Shown: positions 18,256 through 26,128 of the stretch, in pieces
How positions within the stretch are numbered: the first letter of the stretch is position 1
Layout: the number at the start of each line of letters is the position of its first letter
Position numbers and translations under genes: made by a program
Source: Alphaproteobacteria bacterium
GTDB lineage: Bacteria > Pseudomonadota > Alphaproteobacteria > Micavibrionales > Micavibrionaceae
DNA length: 64,000 bases
Direction: 5' to 3'
NCBI GenBank assembly: GCA_009995045.1
Contig: JAACQG010000011.1
Coordinates: 1 to 64,000 of the forward strand
The notes under the pieces: generated by a model
The model's database searches: none
Told to the model about the DNA's origin: nothing
What the model saw: the letters and a program-made list of their open reading frames with translations, nothing else

Positions 18256-19065
18256 TTAGATGGCGTCCACCCTCACATTGCTAGATGATATAGTCTGTTG
18301 ATAGTCTTTTAGCAAGCCCCGAATTTTAACAGAATCGCCAACAATGATGATGGCAGGGGATTTCGGGCATGCTTTTTCGACATCATTTGCGTAAGTGGCG
18401 AGGGTTGTTTCCACTACGGTTTGGTCGGCCACGGTTGCGTTTGAAACGATGGCGACGGGGGTTGATGGTGATTTTCCGCCTTTGATCAAATTTGCGGCGA
18501 CGTCCGGCATGGTTTTTAGAGCCATGAAAAAGACGATGACGGGGGATGATGCGGCGAGGGAGTCCCAATCAATGCTGTTGGGTAGCTCGCCTGTTGCGTC
18601 GCGCCCTGTGACGAAGCTGACGACATTGTTGACGTCGCGATGCGTTGCGGGGATGGAGGCATAGGTTAGGCCGCCGATACCGGAGGTTACGCCGGGTATA
18701 ACACGGAAATTGATGTGAGATTTGGCCAGTTCGATCACTTCTTCACCGCCGCGCCCGAAGACGAATGGATCGCCGCCTTTCAGGCGAAGAACGCGTTTTC
18801 CCGCTTTGGCGTGTTTGATCATTATGGCGGTGATTTCAGTTTGTTTCATGGAGCGCACGCCTGCGCGCTTGCCAACGAATTCAAGCGTGGCGTCTTTGCC
18901 CGCCCAATCAAGAACGTCATTTGAGACGAGGGCATCATGCATGATCACATCAGCCTTGGCGAGGCCTTTGGCGGTGAGTAGGGTCATGAGGCCGGGATCA
19001 CCTGGCCCTGCACCCGCGAGCCAGACGGTGCCTTTTTCGAATGTGGGGAGTTTGTTGGATGGCAT
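18256..19065 (-). CDS. cobA: uroporphyrinogen-III C-methyltransferase
   Basis: This 269-residue SAM-dependent enzyme methylates uroporphyrinogen III twice to give precorrin-2, the first step to siroheme. VWLAGAGPGDPGLMTLLTAK is the family N terminus, and LRLKGGDPFVFGRGGEEV and GVTSGIGGLTYASIPATHRD are hallmark loops. The frame runs 66 codons upstream within cysH; the ATG at 19065, two bases after the cysH stop, gives the family-like start. It is the stand-alone counterpart of the C-terminal part of CysG, with the N-terminal part encoded nearby. Confidence 0.95.
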   Translation of the reverse strand: MPSNKLPTFEKGTVWLAGAGPGDPGLMTLLTAKGLAKADVIMHDALVSNDVLDWAGKDATLEFVGKRAGVRSMKQTEITAIMIKHAKAGKRVLRLKGGDPFVFGRGGEEVIELAKSHINFRVIPGVTSGIGGLTYASIPATHRDVNNVVSFVTGRDATGELPNSIDWDSLAASSPVIVFFMALKTMPDVAANLIKGGKSPSTPVAIVSNATVADQTVVETTLATYANDVEKACPKSPAIIIVGDSVKIRGLLKDYQQTISSSNVRVDAI

Positions 19066-19067
19066 GC

Positions 19068-19847
19068 TTAAATCCCGCCACCTGAGGTGTCGTCCCATTT
19101 GCTGTCGAGGCTGTGGATTCCGCATTCTTGTTTGTCGAATTGCGCCCAGCGCCCTGATCGTTTGCCTTCGCCCGGTTTGGGGAGGGATGTGCATGGCATG
19201 CAGCCAACGGAGGTGTAACCCCATTGTACCATTGGGTGTTCGGGGAGGCCTTGTTTTTCCCATTCTTCGTCGATCATTTCCTGTGTCCAGGTGGCGATCG
19301 CGTTGACTTTGACGCGGCGGTCATCGTGTTCCATGCGGGGCAGGGCGGCGCGTGATCCACCGTGGATGCGTTTGCGGCCATTGATCCATGCATCGAAGCC
19401 GTGGAGGGCTTCTTCGAGGGGGACGACTTTACGCAAGTAACAGCATGCGTCGGGATTGCGCAAAGCCAGATCGCCATCGGGATCGGTTGCTTTTAATGCG
19501 CTTGGCTCGGGCTTTATGATGCGGACATCGGTGAGGCCTAGTGTTTTGATGAGGTCGTCACGATATTCAAGCGTTTCGGGGAAATGCTTAAGGGTGTCGA
19601 GGAAGATCACGGGGGTTGATTTTTTGACCTTTGAGACGAGTGAAAGCAGCAACGCGGCCTCAGTTCCGAAAGAGGAGACGAGGGCGATTTTGTCTTTGAA
19701 CACGTCGTTGATCATGATGTCGAGTAGCTCAAGGCTCTTTTTCTCACCATGCTGTGCGTTGAGCGCCGTGGTGAGGTCATCAAGTTCTTTAACCCGTTGT
19801 GGGTCTGCGGGGGCGCCGGTTGGCGCTAAATCCATTGCTTGTGGCAT
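19068..19847 (-). CDS. cysH: APS/PAPS reductase (APS-type, 4Fe-4S)
   Basis: This 259-residue enzyme reduces activated sulfate to sulfite. SSFGTEAALLLSLV is the nucleotide PP-loop region, and the catalytic Cys is in KQECGIHS near the C terminus. The Cys-Cys pair (CCYLRKVVPLE) and CMPC form the 4Fe-4S ligand set that marks adenylylsulfate (APS) reductases, so APS rather than PAPS is the expected substrate. It starts 1 base from the siroheme dehydrogenase gene and is followed 2 bases later by cobA, indicating a tight operon. ATP sulfurylase genes are not in the window. Confidence 0.94.
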   Translation of the reverse strand: MPQAMDLAPTGAPADPQRVKELDDLTTALNAQHGEKKSLELLDIMINDVFKDKIALVSSFGTEAALLLSLVSKVKKSTPVIFLDTLKHFPETLEYRDDLIKTLGLTDVRIIKPEPSALKATDPDGDLALRNPDACCYLRKVVPLEEALHGFDAWINGRKRIHGGSRAALPRMEHDDRRVKVNAIATWTQEMIDEEWEKQGLPEHPMVQWGYTSVGCMPCTSLPKPGEGKRSGRWAQFDKQECGIHSLDSKWDDTSGGGI

Positions 19848-19848
19848 A

Positions 19849-20427
19849 TTATAGCCAGCCTTCCTTTTTTATCATATCGATGGTTTGGCGGAGGACTGTT
19901 CGCCCTGGTAATCCATCGGATCGCCATTTCTGACGGTTTTCTGCGAGAATTTCAAGTCTTTCTGCCCATTCGGGGCCGAATTTATTTGATATATGTTTTT
20001 TTATCTCGATGCCAAGTCCCGGGGATTTGCCGTTGGTGGAGATGGAAAAGAGCAGATCGCCACGGCGGACTATGGATGGGGTGTGGAAGTCGCAGTAGGG
20101 GATGACGTCTTCGATGTTCACGAGGATGTGCTTTTTGCGGCAATGGTCGGCGAGTGTTTTGGCGTAATCAATGTCGATATCAACGATATAGACGATGTGT
20201 GCTTTGTTCAGGTCGCGTTTTTTTGGGAGGCGGCTATGGATTGTTGTGCCGAGGGTTTTCATGTCCTCGATCAACTCGCCCATGCAATGACACGGGGCAG
20301 GGGCGTATATCGTGAGGTTTTTTGCGATGTTTGCATCGCGCAATCCCACGAGCCGCTTTTGCGTCAGGAATTCATTGCCGATGAGGACAATGTTTGTGAA
20401 TTCGGGATTTAGGATTATCGGGAACAT
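19849..20427 (-). CDS. precorrin-2 dehydrogenase/sirohydrochlorin ferrochelatase (CysG N-terminal type)
   Basis: This 192-residue protein has the fold of the N-terminal half of CysG or Met8p. It begins FPIILNPEFTNIVLIGNEFL, where most relatives have a GGG-type NAD loop; the Gly cluster is reduced to GNE. The later FHTPSIVRRGDLLFSISTNG block is well conserved. It should oxidise precorrin-2 and insert iron to make siroheme for CysI. The weakened nucleotide loop may be tolerated, since other alphaproteobacterial members show GNG there. It is followed by cysH after one base. Confidence 0.85.
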   Translation of the reverse strand: MFPIILNPEFTNIVLIGNEFLTQKRLVGLRDANIAKNLTIYAPAPCHCMGELIEDMKTLGTTIHSRLPKKRDLNKAHIVYIVDIDIDYAKTLADHCRKKHILVNIEDVIPYCDFHTPSIVRRGDLLFSISTNGKSPGLGIEIKKHISNKFGPEWAERLEILAENRQKWRSDGLPGRTVLRQTIDMIKKEGWL

Positions 20428-20429
20428 AA

Positions 20430-20921
20430 TTAGCCAATTAAACGTTTGAAAATTACATAGATTATATAAAGTAATATGGTTGCTAGTATAAATTCATACA
20501 AATTAGCTACTATTTTTGCTCCTTGTAATGCATTGTTTCCAAGCTTTAGAAAGGCCAAGGCACCTAAGATAGATAGAGCATTTTTTCTCCAAAGGTAAAG
20601 AGAAACATAAATATATTTAAGTTGTCTGGGGAGTCTTCTAAAAAGGTGTCCCCATTTTGAAATTTTAGCATGCCTAACTTCTAATAAAAACCCGTGGTTT
20701 TTTGTATATTCTGGTTCTATTCGACCACGTATTAACTTCATGCGTTCAATTATACTTAGTGCTTCTGCGATGTTTTTGTTATGCCTGTAGTCATCTTTTC
20801 CTTCCTGTGTATTTGAAGAGGTTTTTGCGAAAACTTTTTTGGCAGTAATTGTCTCTTTGCTATTTTCAATCTCAAAACAAATTTCGAATATTTTGTTTAT
20901 AAATTTTGAATTTTCAAACAC
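20430..20921 (-). CDS. AT-rich ORF inside cys cluster; membrane protein of unknown function
   Basis: This 163-residue protein, if the GTG at 20921 (just after the cysI stop, AAGAAG upstream) is the start; an ATG at 20942 inside cysI is the alternative. Residues up to about 100 are basic and helical (KNIAEALSIIERMKLIRGRI) and could form a winged-helix-like unit. Two hydrophobic helices follow (LSILGALAFLKL and FILATILLYIIYVIF). The base composition is far more AT-rich than its neighbours, and codon use differs. No family is recognised. It separates cysI from the siroheme gene, so it may be a recent insertion. Confidence 0.65.
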   Translation of the reverse strand: MFENSKFINKIFEICFEIENSKETITAKKVFAKTSSNTQEGKDDYRHNKNIAEALSIIERMKLIRGRIEPEYTKNHGFLLEVRHAKISKWGHLFRRLPRQLKYIYVSLYLWRKNALSILGALAFLKLGNNALQGAKIVANLYEFILATILLYIIYVIFKRLIG

Positions 20922-20922
20922 A

Positions 20923-22689
20923 CTACAGCTTCTTCGCTGCACCTGAGCTTGCGGCTAGTTCTTTTCTTCGATCTTCACCGATGCGTTCACAGAAATCGCC
21001 GAAGCCTTCGTTGTCATTTGTGCGCTCGTTTTTGAATGCGACGAAGAAGGGTTCCAGGAAATTGCCGATTTGGTCGACTTTTACCATGTCTGCGACTTTG
21101 TGGTTGAGGCGGGTGCCTTCGAAATCTCCGCCAATATACATGGCGTAGAGATTTGGGGCGCGTCCGACGATGCCGATATCGCCGACATAGGGGCGTGAAC
21201 AGCCATTGGGGCAGCCGGTGATACGCACGGCCATGCGTTCTTGTTCTAGGCCATGTTTTTTGAGGGTTTCTGTTACGGTTGAGATGATTGGCACGCGGGC
21301 GCGCTCACCTTCGGTTAGAGCTTTTCCGCAAGTGGGCAGTGCGACACAAGACATGGCCCAAAGCTCAACGGGAAGGTGGTCTTCGGCGAGTTCTACGTGG
21401 TTGTCGCGGAGGATTTTCTCGATCTCTGCTTTTTCGCTCTCTTTGATGTCACAGAAAATGACGTCTTCTGTGGGCATGAGGATCATGGGTTTGTCGAATT
21501 TATGTGCGAGTTGGCGGAAGGCTTTGCGCATTTGAAATTCTGGAGTGTCCTTGATGCGGCCAGAGGTTACGGGCACGCCGAGATAACAATTGCCGTCGCC
21601 TTGCTCTTGCCAGCCGAGGTGGTTCTTTACTTCGAGTTTGCCGAAATCTTTGATAGGGGCGAATTTTTTGCCGAAATATTCTTCGATTTTTTCAGTGCAA
21701 AATTCCATGCCGTTTTCTTCGACGACGTATTTTAGGCGGGCGTGTTGGCGATCGCCGCGATCGCCGTGGTCGCGTTGGAATTTAATTACGGCTTTACAGG
21801 CGTCGAGCACATCTGCGCTGTCGACATATCCTAATGCAGTGGCGACGCGGGGGTATGTGTCGGCATTGTTGTGTTTCATGCCAAAGCCACCGCCGATATA
21901 GACGTTATATCCTTGGACGCCGTTATCATCATATATGGCGATGAGGCCGACATCATTGGTGAGCGCGTCTACTGTGTTGTCTTCGGGGACTGCGATTGCG
22001 ATTTTGAATTTGCGGGGCATCCATTGCGTGCCGTAGAGCGGGTCGACATCGTCAGTTTTTTCCCAGCGTACATTTTCGCCTTCGCGATCTTGGGCGTCTT
22101 CGGGGCGTGGAGTTGCGGGTTCGTATTTTTTACCTTCGACCCACATTTCATGATAGCCAGTGGTGGTTGGTAATGTGGCGTCGGAGATTATTTGCGCCAT
22201 GTCTTCGATTTCTTTATAGGCGGCAATTTTTAGCGGGCTTGGCACGGCCATAACGTTACGTACCACGTCACCGCATCCACCAAGCGTTGTCATCATGGCT
22301 TCGTTGATTTCTTGGATGAGTGGATGGATGTCGCCTTTAAGGACGCAGTGAAATTGTAAGCCTTGGCGTGATGTAACGCGTAAAGTCTCGTTTGAGAATT
22401 TTTCGGCGAGAATGTCGAGTGCGAGGTATTGTTCTGCTTTGATGCGGCCACCGGGCAGCTTCGTGCGGAGCATCATTTCCCATTCTTTATCGAGGCCTTG
22501 TTTTTTGCGTGGTGTCGCAGTGTCGCGGTTGTATCCTTGGTAAAAGCCGTGGAATTTCGTCAGCTGCTCATCGTCTTCGTCGAATTTTTCGATTGAGTCA
22601 TCGGCAACGACTTTTGCAATTTTACCACGTAGGCCGCGTGAGGCGATCTTTACGTGTTCAACATGTGAGAGTTTTTGCTCATCTGACAT
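20923..22689 (-). CDS. cysI: sulfite reductase hemoprotein (CysI-type)
   Basis: This 588-residue siroheme/4Fe-4S enzyme reduces sulfite to sulfide with six electrons. The N-terminal KFHGFYQGYNRD and LRTKLPGGRIKAEQYLAL blocks are typical. The cluster and siroheme are held by Cys residues in CVALPTCGKAL (Cys-x5-Cys) and TGCPNGCSRPY (Cys-x3-Cys). In enterobacteria a CysJ flavoprotein feeds it; none is seen here, so ferredoxin may do so (inference). A strong AAAGGAAG ribosome site precedes the ATG. It heads the minus-strand cys cluster. Confidence 0.95.
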   Translation of the reverse strand: MSDEQKLSHVEHVKIASRGLRGKIAKVVADDSIEKFDEDDEQLTKFHGFYQGYNRDTATPRKKQGLDKEWEMMLRTKLPGGRIKAEQYLALDILAEKFSNETLRVTSRQGLQFHCVLKGDIHPLIQEINEAMMTTLGGCGDVVRNVMAVPSPLKIAAYKEIEDMAQIISDATLPTTTGYHEMWVEGKKYEPATPRPEDAQDREGENVRWEKTDDVDPLYGTQWMPRKFKIAIAVPEDNTVDALTNDVGLIAIYDDNGVQGYNVYIGGGFGMKHNNADTYPRVATALGYVDSADVLDACKAVIKFQRDHGDRGDRQHARLKYVVEENGMEFCTEKIEEYFGKKFAPIKDFGKLEVKNHLGWQEQGDGNCYLGVPVTSGRIKDTPEFQMRKAFRQLAHKFDKPMILMPTEDVIFCDIKESEKAEIEKILRDNHVELAEDHLPVELWAMSCVALPTCGKALTEGERARVPIISTVTETLKKHGLEQERMAVRITGCPNGCSRPYVGDIGIVGRAPNLYAMYIGGDFEGTRLNHKVADMVKVDQIGNFLEPFFVAFKNERTNDNEGFGDFCERIGEDRRKELAASSGAAKKL

Positions 22690-22832
22690 TATGGCTTCCT
22701 TTGGTGCATATTTGTTATAATGAAGTAATCTTTTTAAGGGTGGTTTTCAAGGAAATTATGTGGGAAAAGAATGTATTGCCTGATTTTTTAGGTGTCGCTT
22801 TATACCATTCATTCTCTAGAAAAGGGATTAAC

Positions 22833-23186
22833 ATGCCTTCAGATTTTAACGTGGATAACCTTAAGCAAATTAAAGAGCTTATGGGGGATAAGTTTGACCA
22901 CTTGGTTGAGGTTTACTCGCGGACAAATCGTAAGCATGTTGAAAATATTCGGGCGGGGTATGCAAGTGATGATGTGATTATCATTTTGAATTCAGCACAT
23001 TCGATGAAATCATCAGCAGGCAATTTAGGGCTTTCGGGGTTGTCGGCCTCGACAGAGGCGTTGGAAGTTGGCGCTAAATCTGTTTCTGAAGGGGCGGAAT
23101 CATTGTCATCTTATGAAGAATTGATTGCGAAAATTGAAGAGCAGTTTGAGGCTGGTTTGATTTTTTTGAACAAACAGCAAGATTAG
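22833..23186 (+). CDS. Hpt-domain phosphotransfer protein
   Basis: This 117-residue stand-alone histidine phosphotransfer domain has its phosphorylatable residue His56 in the motif NSAHSMKSSAGNLG, and LSGLSASTEALE continues the helix pair. Such proteins relay phosphate between a hybrid kinase and a response regulator. AAGGGA fits the ATG at 22833; the frame upstream to 22509 lies over cysI and is not coding. It converges on a receiver-domain gene with a single base between the stops, suggesting a functional pair, but no kinase is adjacent. Confidence 0.9.
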   Translation: MPSDFNVDNLKQIKELMGDKFDHLVEVYSRTNRKHVENIRAGYASDDVIIILNSAHSMKSSAGNLGLSGLSASTEALEVGAKSVSEGAESLSSYEELIAKIEEQFEAGLIFLNKQQD

Positions 23187-23187
23187 T

Positions 23188-23580
23188 TTAGTCTTCGAAC
23201 CCAATTGTTAATGGCAATATTTTTTGCAATCGCGAGATGAGCGTTTCTTCATCGAATGGTTTTACCATGTAATCACTTGCTCCCATAGATAGGCATTCCG
23301 ATACATCCGCAATTGCGGTTACGCCTGTTAACATTAATACGGGTGTATCTTTGATTTTTGGTGTTTGCTTAATATGTTTTAATGTTTCGTGCCCATCCAT
23401 TTCGGGCATGATGATATCAAGGATAACGCCGTCGATTTTTTCGTCTTTGTTGAGGATATCGAGGCCAGCTTTTCCGTTTAAGGCCATTTCATGCTCGAAA
23501 CCATTTTTCGCGAGTATTTGCTGAAGCATTAAAACTGTTGTTTCGTCGTCATCAATAATTAATATTTTTTGTTTGGACAT
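23188..23580 (-). CDS. single-domain response regulator (CheY-like)
   Basis: This 130-residue receiver domain has no output domain. Acidic pocket Asp10, Asp11 and Asp12, phosphoacceptor Asp55 (VILDIIMPEMDG), Thr85 (LMLTGV) and Lys107 (MVKPFD) are all in place, so it should be phosphorylated. The short tail ends QKILPLTIGFED. It may exchange phosphate with the convergent Hpt protein or serve motility or development. The window has a second, larger kinase further along, but linkage is unproven. Confidence 0.93.
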   Translation of the reverse strand: MSKQKILIIDDDETTVLMLQQILAKNGFEHEMALNGKAGLDILNKDEKIDGVILDIIMPEMDGHETLKHIKQTPKIKDTPVLMLTGVTAIADVSECLSMGASDYMVKPFDEETLISRLQKILPLTIGFED

Positions 23581-23695
23581 TCTGTCAGCCTTTTAATTAG
23601 TGAATCATATTATACATGTTATTATGGGGTATTACGATTGTGTTTTTATAAAAATTACTATTATAAGATGCGCCTAATATTGTTTCTAAAACCAG

Positions 23696-26125
23696 TTAAG
23701 GGGTTTTAGCCGTTTCTAGCAGTAATTTTTTTAGTGTTTTTAAGCGTTTCTCATCTGTTACTTTTTTGCCTTTAAGTGTTGTGACATAGAAGATGTCCAC
23801 AGCTTTTAAGCCGAGGGTGCCTACTTTTGCATGTGCGATGATGAGGTTTTGTTTGCTTAATGTTTGGGCGACGTTGAAGAGGAAGCCTTGGCGATCACGG
23901 CCATAGATTTCAATATATGTGGCGTCTTTACTGGCGTTATTGTTGATGACGACACCTTCGGGTATGTCGAATACAAGTTCTTTTGTTTTTGGTTTTTTGA
24001 CTGTTTTGGCGACTTTCTTTTCTAAATCGGTGTTGTCATCCAATGCGGCAAGGATTGATTTCTTGATCTCTTCGCAGCGGAATTGTTTTGTGATTTGTTG
24101 GTGGCTGGCGCTTTGGATGGTGAAGATGTCTTCGGCTATACCGCCGTCATGGGTGTTGATGCGGGCTTCGATGATGTTGACGTTTGCGGCGGCGAGTGCG
24201 CCGCTGAGTGTTGCGAAGAGGCCGATTTTGTCTTGGGTGATGATGCGCAGGGTTGTGGCGTTTTTGGTGTCGTCTTGGGTGAATGTGATGACGGCTTTTT
24301 CATCGCCAAGATCTGGCGTGGCTTCAGGTTTTGATTTTTGTTGCGGTTTTTTGCCTGATAGGCGGTCTTCAGCCAGAATATATAATTCGGTGAGGAGTGA
24401 GTCTTTCCAGCTTGTCCAGCGGTCCGGGCCAACGGCCATGATGTCGCATGTTGTCAAGATTGTGAGTAGCTTTAAGCGTTCTATATCGTGAATGCGAAAG
24501 AGGAAATCTTCGAGTGTTTTAGAGTCTTCGAGGTCACGTTTAAAGGCGATTTCCGACATAAATAGATGGTCGAAAATGAGCCATGAGACGAGGCGTGTTC
24601 CTTGGTCGCTGAGTTGGAGACGTGGGGCGAGTTTTAGGGCGAGTTCTGCGCCGAGGGTTGAGTGGTCTTGACCCATTTTTTTGTTTTCGCGCCCTTTGCA
24701 AATATCGTGCAGGAGGATTGCGACATAGAGTGTTTTGCGGTTTTCGATGGTTTGGATCAGGGTGCTTGCGAGAGGGGCTTGTTCTTTTAGCGCGCCGCTT
24801 TCGAGTTTGTGCATGATGTCAACGGCATTAAGGGTATGTTCGTCAACGGTATAGACATGATAGCGATCAAATTGCATGAGGCCTTTGATCTTTTGAAATT
24901 CGGGGATGAAGCGTTCCAAAACGCCAGCTTCGTTCATGCGGCGCAGTGTGAGGGCGGCGTTTTTGTCGTCGGTGAGAATCTCAAGAAAGAGCGCGTTTGC
25001 GGTGTGGTTGTGGCACAACATGTTATCAATAAGTTTGATGTTACGGCGTATTTTTTGGAGCGCCTTGGGGTGGATGTCGATATCGGCTTCTTGGGCGACG
25101 CGAAAAAAGCGAAGGATGTTGATAGGGTCGTCTTTTAGCTTCTGATTGGGGGCGAAGTTTAGGCGGTTATTGATTGTTTCAAAACCAAGAAAGCTTTTTG
25201 CACGTTGTGGGACGAGGCGGTTTTTTTGCTCTTCTTCTTCTTCGATTGCGGCGACGAGAATGCGGGTGAGGTCGCCGATATCTTTTGTGACGAGGAAGTA
25301 ATGCTTCATGAAGCGTTCAACGGATTTGGCGTTGTTGCGGTGTTGATAATTCAGGCGTTGGGCAAGTTGGGGTTGGATATCGAAATGCAGGCGTTCTTCA
25401 CCGCGTCCGGCAATATCGTGTAAATGGCAGCGCACGGTGAGGAGAAATTCGTAATCTTTTTCAAAGCGTTGTTGTTCTTTGCTGGTGATTATTTTTAAGT
25501 CTTTGAGTGTCTTTGGTGTTGGCGCATTATAGATAACGCGGGCGATCCAGAAGAGGGTTTGATAGTCACGGAGGCCACCTTTGCCGTCTTTTATGGTTGG
25601 CTCAAGCACATATCGCGAGTCGCCGAGGCGCATGTGGCGGGCGTCGCGTTCGTCTAATTTTCCTTCGACATATGCTTTCTTTGTTCTTGGTTTAAGGCTT
25701 TTTTCGAGTTCAGTTTCAAAGTCTTGGAAGAGGTTTTTGTCACCAGATATGATGCGTGCGTCCAGAAGGGAGGATAAGACTTTCGGGTCTTCTTGGCTGA
25801 CGGTGATGCATTCTTTGATTGTACGGACGGAATGTCCGATTTTGATGCCTGAATCCCATATTTGGTAGAGGAATTTTTCGATGTCGTCATTGAGTGTTTT
25901 TGGTGTTTTATTCGAGGTGAGGAATAGGAGGTCGATGTCGGAATAGGGGCAGAGCTCTTCGCGTCCATATCCGCCGGTAGCGATGATTGCGATGTCTTGT
26001 GGGATGTGGCTGGTGAGGGATTTGATGTGTTTGTCCATGGCACGGCTGTGACGGTGGCAAAATTCTAAGCCGCTGATGCGGTTGTTGCGAAGGTCTTTGA
26101 GGGCTGAGGTGAGGGCGCGTTGCAT
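23696..26125 (-). CDS. glnD: PII uridylyltransferase/uridylyl-removing enzyme
   Basis: This 809-residue nitrogen-status sensor modifies PII protein. Domains in order: nucleotidyltransferase with TGGYGREELCPYSDIDLLFL (Asp63 and Asp65 bind metal), a GlnD helical region, an HD domain with LLHDICKGRENKK, and two C-terminal ACT domains (TQDKIGLFATLSGALAAANV and GRDRQGFLFNVAQTLSKQNL) that should sense glutamine. It is about 100 residues shorter than many alphaproteobacterial GlnD. It starts 3 bases after mutS and is probably cotranscribed with it. Confidence 0.95.
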   Translation of the reverse strand: MQRALTSALKDLRNNRISGLEFCHRHSRAMDKHIKSLTSHIPQDIAIIATGGYGREELCPYSDIDLLFLTSNKTPKTLNDDIEKFLYQIWDSGIKIGHSVRTIKECITVSQEDPKVLSSLLDARIISGDKNLFQDFETELEKSLKPRTKKAYVEGKLDERDARHMRLGDSRYVLEPTIKDGKGGLRDYQTLFWIARVIYNAPTPKTLKDLKIITSKEQQRFEKDYEFLLTVRCHLHDIAGRGEERLHFDIQPQLAQRLNYQHRNNAKSVERFMKHYFLVTKDIGDLTRILVAAIEEEEEQKNRLVPQRAKSFLGFETINNRLNFAPNQKLKDDPINILRFFRVAQEADIDIHPKALQKIRRNIKLIDNMLCHNHTANALFLEILTDDKNAALTLRRMNEAGVLERFIPEFQKIKGLMQFDRYHVYTVDEHTLNAVDIMHKLESGALKEQAPLASTLIQTIENRKTLYVAILLHDICKGRENKKMGQDHSTLGAELALKLAPRLQLSDQGTRLVSWLIFDHLFMSEIAFKRDLEDSKTLEDFLFRIHDIERLKLLTILTTCDIMAVGPDRWTSWKDSLLTELYILAEDRLSGKKPQQKSKPEATPDLGDEKAVITFTQDDTKNATTLRIITQDKIGLFATLSGALAAANVNIIEARINTHDGGIAEDIFTIQSASHQQITKQFRCEEIKKSILAALDDNTDLEKKVAKTVKKPKTKELVFDIPEGVVINNNASKDATYIEIYGRDRQGFLFNVAQTLSKQNLIIAHAKVGTLGLKAVDIFYVTTLKGKKVTDEKRLKTLKKLLLETAKTP

Positions 26126-26128
26126 TGT

